Below, piece after piece: positions 23,692 through 31,412 of a stretch of DNA of 64,000 nt. The notes under the pieces are model-generated. The model made no database searches and had not been told where the DNA came from. It worked only from the letters and a program-made list of their open reading frames with translations. Both the position numbers and the translations under genes were made by a program. Positions within the stretch are counted from its first letter, which is position 1. Every line of letters starts with the position of its first letter. This stretch comes from Candidatus Cloacimonadota bacterium (GTDB lineage: Bacteria > Cloacimonadota > Cloacimonadia > Cloacimonadales > Cloacimonadaceae). Location of the stretch: contig JALOBT010000008.1 of the NCBI GenBank assembly GCA_023228125.1, forward strand, positions 5,995 to 69,994, written 5' to 3'.

Positions 23692-25344
23692 ATGAAAGTC
23701 TGGGCCCTGGTGCTGATCATAAATCTGATGAGCCTGGGCCTATTTGCCCTGAGCATCACTGAGCTTTCCTTTGAGGCAGATTTTGAGCTGGATGAAGCCG
23801 CCTTGATCTCCAAAAGCAGAATTCCTTTGGGTAGTGACTACGATCCGGAAATAGTGAATGCGGCTATCCAGAATCTGTATCAATACTTTTATGAGCAAGA
23901 TCAATATTTTATCCAGATTCCCCGTCCGGAATTGTTAGCCTTATCCGAGCAGGATTTACGCCTCATGTTTCATCTGACCAGGCTGGAAGACAGCTCCCGG
24001 ATTGATATCCACTACAGCGGTCTGAAATACTTTTCAGAGTCAAAACTGCATGATTTGGCCTTCACTTCTGCCAGCTCCAGCTACCCCCTCTCCGAGCTAA
24101 ACCAGATCATGCAAAGAGTGCTTTCCATCTATCATCAGAGGGGCTATCTTTTTGCCTCTGTGCAGCTTGATTCTCTGGTTCTGAGCGACAATCTGCAAGC
24201 CTGGCTGAGGATAAGTGAAGAAGGTAAGATGCAGGTGCAGCACTACCACTTCCGCGGCAATAAAATCTCCCGGGAGTCATCTTTGCTCAAAAGCTCCGGC
24301 TTGCTCCGCCAGGAATTGCTCACACCCGTGATTCTCAGCCAAGCCGAGGAAAACATCAAAGCCAAACCTTATATCAGGGACTGCACCATCCTGCCTCTGG
24401 ATGAGCAGAATCTGCTGATTGAGATCCAGGAAGGGCGCATGACCTTTTTGGAGGGCGTGCTGGGCCTGAGTGAGAAAGATGGCAAACGCGAGCTCTCTGG
24501 CCTGGTGAACATTCAATTTCTAAATCTCTGGGGCTCGGATAGAGGGATCAGCCTGTATTGGCGTCAGACCCCGGCGGATTTCAGCGAACTGAATTTCGCT
24601 TACCACGAAGCCGGCCATCCTCTGGTCCCGCTGGCGGCGGATTTTTCCCTGGCTCGCACCATGCAGGACAGTCTCTGGATTCAGAGCAGCACTATGGCCG
24701 AAATCTATTATCATAGCCTGTATCAGAAAGCAGGCTTTAGCGTGGCAGCCCGCAGCATTTTGCCGGGAAGTTCATTTTCCGAAGTAGAAAAGGACAAGCA
24801 CAGCAGCATCGGCGCTTTTTGGCAATACAAAAATACCCGTGGCGATAGGATTCCCAGCTCGGGACTGAATCTGGGTGCGGATTATGATTACATCTTTGCC
24901 AGGGGCAAAAACTATGGCAATCTGCAGCTCTTTGCGAAGAACTATCTTCCCCTCAAAAACAGGTTCGTAGGCTATTTGGCCGCATATCTTTACAGCTCTG
25001 AAAACAAAGATTTGCCCGAATATGATCTTTATACTCTGGGAGGCTATGGCAGCCTGCGCGGCTATCGGGAAGATGAATTTAAAAGCAGCAAGTTAGGCTG
25101 GATAAATTCCGAACTGCGCTATATGATAGGGCCGCAGAGCCTGCTCTATATTTTTTATGATCAAGGCTTTATCACGCAAACTTCAGGCCAGACCAAATAC
25201 GATCTGATCGGAATCGGCACCGGCATCAAACTGGGCACCCGCCTGGGTATCCTCAGCATAGAATACGCACTGGGCTATCGGGACACACGCTTTAGCGATT
25301 TTGGTATGGGGATGATCCATCTGGGTATCGACATTGCTCTGTAA
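23692..25344 (+). CDS. Omp85/BamA-family outer-membrane protein
   Basis: The 550-residue protein has a signal peptide (VWALVLIINLMSLGLFALS) and one or more POTRA-like regions. YHFRGNKISRESSLLKSSGLLR at about residues 183-204 is the most obvious. From about residue 245 a beta-barrel domain follows, with alternating aromatic strands. The family motif is in GGYGSLRGYREDEF near 449, the RGY/RGF lid-lock element of Omp85 proteins. At this length it is shorter than BamA (usually about 800), so it is more like TamA, a two-partner exporter or an accessory Omp85. It is 7 bp after lepA. The class is confident; the specific role is not. Confidence 0.85.
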   Translation: MKVWALVLIINLMSLGLFALSITELSFEADFELDEAALISKSRIPLGSDYDPEIVNAAIQNLYQYFYEQDQYFIQIPRPELLALSEQDLRLMFHLTRLEDSSRIDIHYSGLKYFSESKLHDLAFTSASSSYPLSELNQIMQRVLSIYHQRGYLFASVQLDSLVLSDNLQAWLRISEEGKMQVQHYHFRGNKISRESSLLKSSGLLRQELLTPVILSQAEENIKAKPYIRDCTILPLDEQNLLIEIQEGRMTFLEGVLGLSEKDGKRELSGLVNIQFLNLWGSDRGISLYWRQTPADFSELNFAYHEAGHPLVPLAADFSLARTMQDSLWIQSSTMAEIYYHSLYQKAGFSVAARSILPGSSFSEVEKDKHSSIGAFWQYKNTRGDRIPSSGLNLGADYDYIFARGKNYGNLQLFAKNYLPLKNRFVGYLAAYLYSSENKDLPEYDLYTLGGYGSLRGYREDEFKSSKLGWINSELRYMIGPQSLLYIFYDQGFITQTSGQTKYDLIGIGTGIKLGTRLGILSIEYALGYRDTRFSDFGMGMIHLGIDIAL

Positions 25345-25560
25345 ACAAGCCACTATAATTCTACATCCTAAATTCTAAATTATCCCCCAGTTCACTCGAC
25401 ACGAGACCTGTCGAATCCAGTGCTCCAATTAATTCTACATCCTAAATTCTAAATTCTACATTGACCTCAGTTTGCTCGACACGAGACGTGTCGAATCCGG
25501 TGCTCCAATTCTCAATTCTCAATTCTCCATCCTCAATCCTCAATTCTCCATCCTCAAACA
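25345..25560. repeat. Dispersed low-complexity repeats with CGACAC palindromes
   Basis: Two near-copies of a roughly 75-bp unit contain the CTACATCCTAAATTCTA phrase and a CTCGACACGAGAC(C/G)TGTCGAATCC palindrome (CGACA...TGTCG near 25397-25413 and CGACAC-gagac-GTGTCG at 25477-25493). A run of TTCTCAA / TTCTCCATCC units follows. A related CGACACG-ggga-CGTGTCG word is at 56722-56739. No coding sequence is credible. Confidence 0.65.
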
Positions 25561-25571
25561 TGATTTTAACA

Positions 25572-25622
25572 TGTCTTCGATTCCAGATGACTCGAATATC
25601 TGAGTCATTGGAATCGAAGACA
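25572..25622. repeat. Isolated long palindrome
   Basis: TGTCTTCGATTCCA pairs perfectly with TGGAATCGAAGACA, and inside it ATGACTC pairs with GAGTCAT around GAATATCT. This gives 21 pairs with one bulged base. There is no T-tract on either side, so it is not an obvious terminator. The rest of this gap to 25927 holds a perfect TATAAT at 25776-25781 without a good -35, and nothing else recognised. Confidence 0.75.
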
Positions 25623-25927
25623 CATTTGAAGCAAGCGAGAGGCTCAAGCAGGCGGAGATCCTGATCTGGCCTACTTTTTTACCTGATAGGACATTGAAAA
25701 TAATTGCTTTCCTCTCCTGAAACGCATATTTATTGAAGATATTTAAAAAAATAGCTTGCCAAGATTTAGGGCTTATATAATCTGTCCCCAATATTACAAA
25801 GTATATAGTCGTGTGTAAGGACTGTGCGAAGCTGGTTCAGATATTTAATGCCTGTCAGCCTTCGAAAACTAATGCGGCAATTGTTTTTTATATGCCCCAA
25901 CAAACCAAAAAAATAAAAACCTAAGTA

Positions 25928-25946
25928 ACTCCCGGAAGACGGGAGT
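25928..25946 (+). promoter_or_regulatory. Leader hairpin ahead of the small lipoprotein gene
   Basis: ACTCCCG-gaaga-CGGGAGT is a perfect 7-bp stem ending 19 bp before the ATG at 25966 and about 10 bp before the GGAGG ribosome site. It leaves the ribosome site free, so it could protect the 5' end of the message rather than block translation. Confidence 0.5.
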
Positions 25947-25965
25947 GATACTTATGGAGGAATCA

Positions 25966-26157
25966 ATGAAAAAAGTACTCTTAATCGCCTTACTTGCTAT
26001 TATGTTGCTGGGAATGCTTTCCATTACAGCTTGCAAACCCAAAACTGAAGAACCACCCACAGAAGAAATCATGACCGAAGAAGTCCTGCCTGAAACTGAA
26101 GCAGTTGTTGATGAAAACGCAGAAACCGTTCCTGCTGAAGAAGTGGTAGTACCTTAG
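25966..26157 (+). CDS. Small acidic lipoprotein
   Basis: A 63-residue product begins MKKVLLIALLAIMLLGML and has a lipobox ending SITAC, with Cys23 as the predicted lipidated residue. The mature part is only about 40 residues and very acidic (repeats of EE with P and V, such as PPTEEIMTEEVLPETEA). The chosen ATG has a GGAGG site 6 bp upstream; an in-frame upstream start at 25945 has none. A leader hairpin and a strong terminator surround it, so it is a self-contained one-gene transcript. Small lipoproteins of this kind in other bacteria coat the envelope or serve as expression-abundant spacers; I assign no function. Confidence 0.75.
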   Translation: MKKVLLIALLAIMLLGMLSITACKPKTEEPPTEEIMTEEVLPETEAVVDENAETVPAEEVVVP

Positions 26158-26196
26158 TAAGCAAACCATTTACGACATCAATTAATGCAGTCCTTT

Positions 26197-26230
26197 AAAA
26201 TGGGTAACCACGGTTACCCATTTTTTTTGT
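26197..26230 (+). terminator. Rho-independent terminator
   Basis: TGGGTAACC and GGTTACCCA form a 9-bp stem with a very tight loop, extended by AAAA against the following run of eight T. This is a textbook terminator 40 bp after the small lipoprotein stop. Confidence 0.9.
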
Positions 26231-26357
26231 TTAAAAAATACCTTGCCAATATTCCGCATCTAAAAAACAATGCGGGTGAAGGTGATTTTTGAGCTTATCT
26301 GGCAAAGTCCATGAAGTTCAAAGATCTGCCCAAAAGTGAATTAAGGAAGGTTTTGGG

Positions 26358-27572
26358 ATGAATATCCTGGTGGTAAATTGCGGCAGCAGCTCACTAAAAT
26401 ACGAAGTTTATGCAATGCCCCAACAGTGCAGTTTGGGAAAGGGTCTGATCGAACGTATCGGTCTTTCGGATGGCAAAATCAAACAGAAGGCCAAGGGAAA
26501 AGTTTTTGAACTGGCTCGGGATATTCCCGATCACACGGTAGCTTTTGAGCTGATGATGCAGGCTCTTTTGGACAAAGAGGCTGGTATCATCGCCAGCGTT
26601 TCCGAAATTCAGGGCGTGGGGCACAGAGTGGTCCATGGTGGCGAGCAGTATTCCGCCTCGGTCTTGATCGACGACAAAGTAATGGACGCTATTGAGGCCA
26701 ATTGCGAGCTTGCTCCTTTGCACAATCCTGCCAATCTCACCGGAATCCATGAAGCCCAGCGGGTCTTTCCCGGAGTTCCGCAGGTCGCGGTTTTTGATAC
26801 CGCCTTTCATCAGAGCTTGCCTCCCAGCGCATATCTATATGGTATCCCACGAGAGTTTTATGACAAATACCGGATCCGCCGTTACGGCTTCCATGGCACC
26901 AGCCATCGCTTTGTGGCCGGAATCGCCCTCACCATGATGAAGCGCAGCCCGGAGAATACCAATCTCATCACCTGCCACTTGGGTAATGGAGCTTCGATCA
27001 CAGCCATTCAAGCCGGTAAATCCATCGATACATCCATGGGCTTTACACCTTTGGAAGGCTTGATGATGGGCACCCGCAGCGGAGATTTGGACCCCTCCAT
27101 CATCTTCTATCTGGAAGATCGGGGCTTTGACAGACATGAACTCCACAATATCCTCAACAAGAAAAGCGGGCTTTTGGGGCTTTCCGGAATTTCCAGTGAT
27201 CTGCGCGATATCGAAGACGCAGCAGACAAAGGCAATGAAGATGCCATTCAAGCCCTGGAAACCTACGCTTACCGCATCCGAAAATTCATCGGTGCCTATG
27301 CCGCCAATCTGATCAAGCTGGATGGCATTGTTTTTACCGGAGGGGTGGGAGAAAATGCGGTGAAGATGAGAGAACGCATCTGCAGCAGATTGGAAAATAT
27401 CGGCATTCATATCAGCCACGATAAGAACCGGAAAGTGGGGGGATCTGCCGGAATCATCTCACAGCCCTATTCCCCGACCACGATATTGGTGATCCCTACA
27501 AACGAAGAATTGCAAATTGCCTTGGATGCGACCCACATAATCAATCCAGAATTGCAGACTGCTGTCTTGTGA
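26358..27572 (+). CDS. ackA: Acetate kinase
   Basis: The 404-residue enzyme transfers phosphate between acetyl phosphate and ADP, the ATP-yielding last step of acetate fermentation. The start is MNILVVNCGSSSLKYEVY, with the phosphate-binding NCGSSS. Family landmarks are GHRVVHGGEQY near 87, the catalytic HFHGTSH-type RRYGFHGTSHRFV near 176, HLGNGASITAI near 207, MGTRSGDLDP near 241 and FTGGVGENA near 329. Length is normal for the family. AAGGAAGG lies upstream of the ATG. No phosphotransacetylase (pta) gene is adjacent, which is slightly unusual. The downstream membrane-HTH gene begins about 27 bp after its stop. Confidence 0.97.
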   Translation: MNILVVNCGSSSLKYEVYAMPQQCSLGKGLIERIGLSDGKIKQKAKGKVFELARDIPDHTVAFELMMQALLDKEAGIIASVSEIQGVGHRVVHGGEQYSASVLIDDKVMDAIEANCELAPLHNPANLTGIHEAQRVFPGVPQVAVFDTAFHQSLPPSAYLYGIPREFYDKYRIRRYGFHGTSHRFVAGIALTMMKRSPENTNLITCHLGNGASITAIQAGKSIDTSMGFTPLEGLMMGTRSGDLDPSIIFYLEDRGFDRHELHNILNKKSGLLGLSGISSDLRDIEDAADKGNEDAIQALETYAYRIRKFIGAYAANLIKLDGIVFTGGVGENAVKMRERICSRLENIGIHISHDKNRKVGGSAGIISQPYSPTTILVIPTNEELQIALDATHIINPELQTAVL

Positions 27573-27598
27573 TTTTTCAATATTATTCAAAAGGAGCT

Positions 27599-28672
27599 AT
27601 GATGAAACGCTTGATAATATTAATAATGGTGTTAGCCAGCTGCGCCTTATCCGCGGTATCGATCCGAAGTATCCGTGCAGAGAACTACAGCGATGCAGTT
27701 TGCAGACTGGTCTTGAAAATGGATCGAGACGTTGATTTTACTGTAAAGCAGCAAGGAAAAGATTTTTACCTTACCTTCAGCAATTTTGATGGGCATATTC
27801 CTGCCTATAACTTCAGTGGTACCTTTTTGGATAAAGTTGAGCCCGCAGGTGCTGGCTTGAAGGTCAGCAGCCAGGTTCAGGTGAGCTATCTCACGATGCA
27901 GCTTAATGGTTCCGAGGCTTTGGTGATAGATTTCCTGAAGGTGACCCAGCAGAAAAAGGAGCGCCTCGTTATTGCCCGTTTCCTGTCTGACAAGGGACGC
28001 CTGGCCAGTGCTGATAAAGAGTTTCATAGATTGGCCATAGACTATAAAGACCATTATGACATCCTTTATTATTGGGGAGAATTGCTGATCAAAAGAGGAA
28101 GCTCACGCGCTGCCGAAAAGCTGGCTCTGATCCCTAAGAGTAGCTCATACTATGCGGCCGCTCAGGAATTGCTGCAACCCGGCAAGGACGGCAAGGCTGA
28201 AAAACCAAAGGGGAAACCGGAACCCAAGCCAATCCAGGAAGAAACAGAACTGCAGCCACCCGCCAAAACAGATCAGGAGCTCCTCGAACAGCCCCTGCAG
28301 GATTCCATTATCGTAGCCACCCGTCCAGAGGTCTTTCATCAGGAGAAGCCTAATTTCCTCAGCTCCCTGGCAGAATTGGCCAGTGCAAATATCCTGCTCA
28401 CCATTGTCGTGTTTGTAGCTATATTGGTACTTCTGGGCATCTTGATTTTTGGAAGTTTCAAGAAATCTGCCAAAAAATCACCGCTGGATATTGAAGAAAA
28501 CCGCTTGGGACTGGATACAGACACCCTGTGCAAGATGGTCAATCGCCTGCTGTCAGATGGCTGGACAAACAAAGAAATTGCCCGTGAACTCAAGATCAGT
28601 CAGCATGAAGTAGAGCTGATTGTTCGCCGTCTGCACTATATGGAAATCTGCGAGGATGATGTTAAAGAATAG
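27599..28672 (+). CDS. Exported AMIN-like / membrane-anchored helix-turn-helix protein
   Basis: The start chosen is the first of two adjacent ATGs (MMKRLIILIMVLASCALSAV), which have AAGGAG 2-6 bp before them; an earlier in-frame codon lacks a site. The 357-residue protein has a signal-like segment. A beta-rich AMIN-like domain (about 20-115, VSIRSIRAENYSDAVCRLVL) is followed by a short helical repeat-like region, then a proline/lysine-rich linker. A membrane helix follows at about 265-288 (ILLTIVVFVAILVLLGILIF). The C-terminal 60 residues (KMVNRLLSDGWTNKEIAREL, then KISQHEVELIVRRL) have a LuxR-type helix-turn-helix pattern. This suggests an envelope sensor with a cytoplasmic DNA-binding end; no member of known function is recognised. 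Confidence 0.75.
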   Translation: MMKRLIILIMVLASCALSAVSIRSIRAENYSDAVCRLVLKMDRDVDFTVKQQGKDFYLTFSNFDGHIPAYNFSGTFLDKVEPAGAGLKVSSQVQVSYLTMQLNGSEALVIDFLKVTQQKKERLVIARFLSDKGRLASADKEFHRLAIDYKDHYDILYYWGELLIKRGSSRAAEKLALIPKSSSYYAAAQELLQPGKDGKAEKPKGKPEPKPIQEETELQPPAKTDQELLEQPLQDSIIVATRPEVFHQEKPNFLSSLAELASANILLTIVVFVAILVLLGILIFGSFKKSAKKSPLDIEENRLGLDTDTLCKMVNRLLSDGWTNKEIARELKISQHEVELIVRRLHYMEICEDDVKE

Positions 28673-30167
28673 TAGCTTTTCTACGGCCTTGTGCTTGATC
28701 CTGCTCTGTCTGGGTTTAGGCTTTGTCCATGCCCAAATGGTGGATTCTGCTTTTCAAAGCCTGCTGCACTCCCAGGTGCGACATAGTCTGCTGGATGAAA
28801 TCCCAGCCCTGTCCGAGCCTGATTATCTGCCCCAAGAGGAAGGTTTGAGCCATCCTGCGAAATCCTTATCCGCATTCAAGAGTGCCCTCCAGGAAGCCTT
28901 TTTACCAGGCAAAGCCAAGCAGAATCTATTTAGTTATAGATATGCAGCTTTGGCAGCAGACTTTAATTTCCTGGCCGGATTTGAAGCAGATTTTGTCGAT
29001 GATGAGGACTACAGCTATCTTTACAAAGGCTGGCGGCTCAAGGCCCAGGCCGGAGATCATCTGCGCCTGCACACCCACTGGTATAACGGCGCTTTTCACG
29101 GTGATCTGGATGCCGCTGAGACTGATCCCCTGATTGACGGCTATTACAAACGCTTTGAAGACCACATCCAGCATGACAATCTCAGTGGTGAAATCGGCTA
29201 TTATCACGATCTGGGCACCATCGCCATCGGCAGAGGCAGATTCCAGATTGGCAACACCATCAGCGGCAGCATCATCCTCAGTGATCGTGTGAATGACTAT
29301 GGCTATTTGCTGGCGGAAGGCCAAATCGGTGCCTTTCGTCTCAGCATGCTGCATGCCAGTCTGAAGGCAGATAGCACTTACAGCGTCTATGATAATGCCA
29401 TGATCGATACGCGGAATTATCCCCAGAAGTATATCGCCCTGCATCAGCTCAGTTTCTATCCCTGGGCAAATACCGAGATTTTTGCCGGAGAGACTGTGGT
29501 CTATGGCAATCGCAGCCTGGATTTGAATTACCTTTTGCCCAATAGCTTTTGGCGCGCTGTAGAGCACGATCTTGGGGATAGGGACAATGTGATGATCTAT
29601 ATGGGCATCAATCAAAGCTTCTGTAATGACCTGCTGTTTTATGCCCAACTGGCCCTGGATGAGTTCAGCTATAGCAAGATCTTCAGCTCCTGGTGGGGGA
29701 ATAAATACGCCATTCAGAGCGGACTCAGCCTCCCCACAGATTTCGGTAGATTCAGCCTGGAAGCTACCGCAGTGCGGCCCTTCACCTATGCGCACTTTAT
29801 GAATCACACCATGTATTCTCACGATGGCAGGCCCTTGGGCTACGTGCAAGGCTCAAACGTCCTGGATATCAGCCTCGAAGCCAATATCCCCTGGCGTGAA
29901 TATCTGGAGTGGGACACCCAGCTTTCCTGGCGCAAACGAGGCTCTACCGGCTCTTCCTGGCAAGAGAACTATCATGAAACCTGGGCCGGCATGATCGAAG
30001 ACGGTAGTGCTCACTGGTTTGAAGGAGACAAAGACCATGAGTATCAGATCAAGAGCAGCCTCAGCATCCTCTTTATGGCGCATCACAGCTTCCTGCTGGG
30101 GCTGGATAGCTTGAAACAAGACGCCTGGCAGCATCATCTTTTTGCCGCCTGGCAGTTTGATTTTTGA
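28659..30167 (+). CDS. Outer-membrane beta-barrel protein, possibly Wzi-like
   Basis: The start overlaps the end of the HTH gene (ATGATG; the second ATG at 28659 is preferred because GAGG lies 3 bp before it). The product is about 502 residues with signal peptide LCLILLCLGLGFVHAQ. The mature part alternates polar and aromatic residues in strand-length units (YRYAALAADFNFLAGFEADF, AIGRGRFQIGNTISGSIIL, WANTEIFAGETVVYGN), the pattern of a large beta-barrel. The AGETVVYG / LPNSFWRAVEH region resembles Wzi-type capsule assembly proteins, but I am not sure. Its translational coupling to the membrane-HTH gene suggests a shared envelope role. Confidence 0.65.
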   Translation: MLKNSSFSTALCLILLCLGLGFVHAQMVDSAFQSLLHSQVRHSLLDEIPALSEPDYLPQEEGLSHPAKSLSAFKSALQEAFLPGKAKQNLFSYRYAALAADFNFLAGFEADFVDDEDYSYLYKGWRLKAQAGDHLRLHTHWYNGAFHGDLDAAETDPLIDGYYKRFEDHIQHDNLSGEIGYYHDLGTIAIGRGRFQIGNTISGSIILSDRVNDYGYLLAEGQIGAFRLSMLHASLKADSTYSVYDNAMIDTRNYPQKYIALHQLSFYPWANTEIFAGETVVYGNRSLDLNYLLPNSFWRAVEHDLGDRDNVMIYMGINQSFCNDLLFYAQLALDEFSYSKIFSSWWGNKYAIQSGLSLPTDFGRFSLEATAVRPFTYAHFMNHTMYSHDGRPLGYVQGSNVLDISLEANIPWREYLEWDTQLSWRKRGSTGSSWQENYHETWAGMIEDGSAHWFEGDKDHEYQIKSSLSILFMAHHSFLLGLDSLKQDAWQHHLFAAWQFDF

Positions 30168-30180
30168 TGAGCTAGACTTT

Positions 30181-30594
30181 ATGAGAAGTTTTGACCGCAT
30201 GCCCTGGCCTGCCCACCACAAACTCAAAGGCAGCGTCTTGCTCCTGGTCTTGCTGGCTATTGCCTTTGGCATCTGGATGCAGCGGCATGCTCATCAGAAG
30301 ATTGTGAAAAACGTTCTCGTCTCGGAACTCAGTTTTGATGACTGGGGTTCGCAGTATATCGAGCTGGGCTATACCGTGGAAAATAAGACCAATCAAGAGA
30401 TCACGCTGCGGCTTTTGGCCAAAGTCTGGGACCAGGATAATATCGAATTGGCCAGCACCCTCTTTGATATCACAGTACCAGCACGTGCCAGACAGACCCG
30501 CAGTAAACTGCTGAATCGGCTCTCTCGCAGCCTGAAAGAAGGCGAAAGGCCATATCAGGCCAATATCACCATCTATCCCAAACGCAGTATGTGA
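30181..30594 (+). CDS. Small membrane-anchored protein of unknown function
   Basis: A 137-residue product starts at the ATG at 30181 (an earlier in-frame start would overlap the barrel gene). One membrane helix (SVLLLVLLAIAFGIWMQ, about residues 17-33) is followed by about 100 residues with an Ig-like beta pattern. YIELGYTVENKTNQEITLRL is typical of FxLYD/DUF3426-like domains. It lies 13 bp after the barrel gene, probably in the same transcript. No function is assigned. Confidence 0.7.
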   Translation: MRSFDRMPWPAHHKLKGSVLLLVLLAIAFGIWMQRHAHQKIVKNVLVSELSFDDWGSQYIELGYTVENKTNQEITLRLLAKVWDQDNIELASTLFDITVPARARQTRSKLLNRLSRSLKEGERPYQANITIYPKRSM

Positions 30595-30679
30595 AGCTCC
30601 GCCTATAATCTCATTTGCCTGCTTAGAGTTTTTGCTGTATCCTATCTCATAGGACTGATACACATAAAAAAGCAGAATG

Positions 30680-30738
30680 AGTCCCAAAAGAAGCTTGAAT
30701 CCCAACCCGGAACTTTAGGCAGCTATTGGGACTTTTTG
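30680..30738 (+). terminator. Possible terminator before tsaE
   Basis: AGTCCCAA (30680-30687) pairs with TTGGGACT (30726-30733), followed by TTTTG, and outer AAAAAGC/GCTTTTT-like bases could add pairs. The 38-base loop is long, so this is only a candidate. Confidence 0.35.
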
Positions 30739-30761
30739 CTGGTCTAATAAGGAGAATTATC

Positions 30762-31202
30762 ATGACTAAAAGAATAGATTTGAACACTGAACAAGACACT
30801 ATAGACCTTGCCTATTACATCGGCCCGATCCTTAGCCCGGGAGCTGTAATCTCGCTATTTGGTGAGCTGGGCAGCGGCAAGACCTTTTTCGTGAAGGCCT
30901 TGGGTGCCTTTTTGGGCATCTCTGATGAGATCGATAGCCCTTCCTTCGTGCTCTTCAAAGAATACCACTGTGGCCGGTTTCCGCTATATCATCTGGATCT
31001 CTACCGCTTGAAGAATGAAGATGAACTGCTGGATCTGGGGCTGCTGGATATGATCGAAAGCGGGATCACCGTGATCGAATGGCCGGAAATCGCCCAGGAC
31101 TTTCTGCCTTATCAGAGCTTGCAACTGAGATTTGGCTTTGAAGGCGAAAAACGCTATGTGGAAATAACTCCAGAGAAAAAGCTGGCCAAGTTCTTTGAAT
31201 AA
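30762..31202 (+). CDS. tsaE: tRNA threonylcarbamoyladenosine biosynthesis ATPase TsaE
   Basis: The 146-residue P-loop protein begins MTKRIDLNTEQDTIDLAYYI after a GGAG site 7 bp upstream; upstream in-frame residues are rejected. The ATP-binding motif is FGELGSGKTFFVKALG near 33-48. SPSFVLFKEYH and HLDLYRL follow, and VIEWPE lies near 110, all typical of TsaE. TsaE helps TsaBD form t6A at position 37 of ANN-decoding tRNAs. tsaB and tsaD are not adjacent. The 210 bp after it hold no recognised gene before the C25 peptidase. Confidence 0.95.
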   Translation: MTKRIDLNTEQDTIDLAYYIGPILSPGAVISLFGELGSGKTFFVKALGAFLGISDEIDSPSFVLFKEYHCGRFPLYHLDLYRLKNEDELLDLGLLDMIESGITVIEWPEIAQDFLPYQSLQLRFGFEGEKRYVEITPEKKLAKFFE

Positions 31203-31412
31203 CATAGAGCTATAGCGGCCAAAAGCCTGTACTTCTGTACTGGTCTCTCAATATTCTTATATTTTAGGAACGTTAGTTGCTACTTGTGTATTTAGATATT
31301 ATGATTCACGGTTTAGTGTGCCCCGCCAAATTTGCCATAAGCTTTTTTGCCTTTGCAATCTTGAGATTATGCTGGTAAGCACAGCCTATTCTATGAGATA
31401 AAAGGAGACCAA

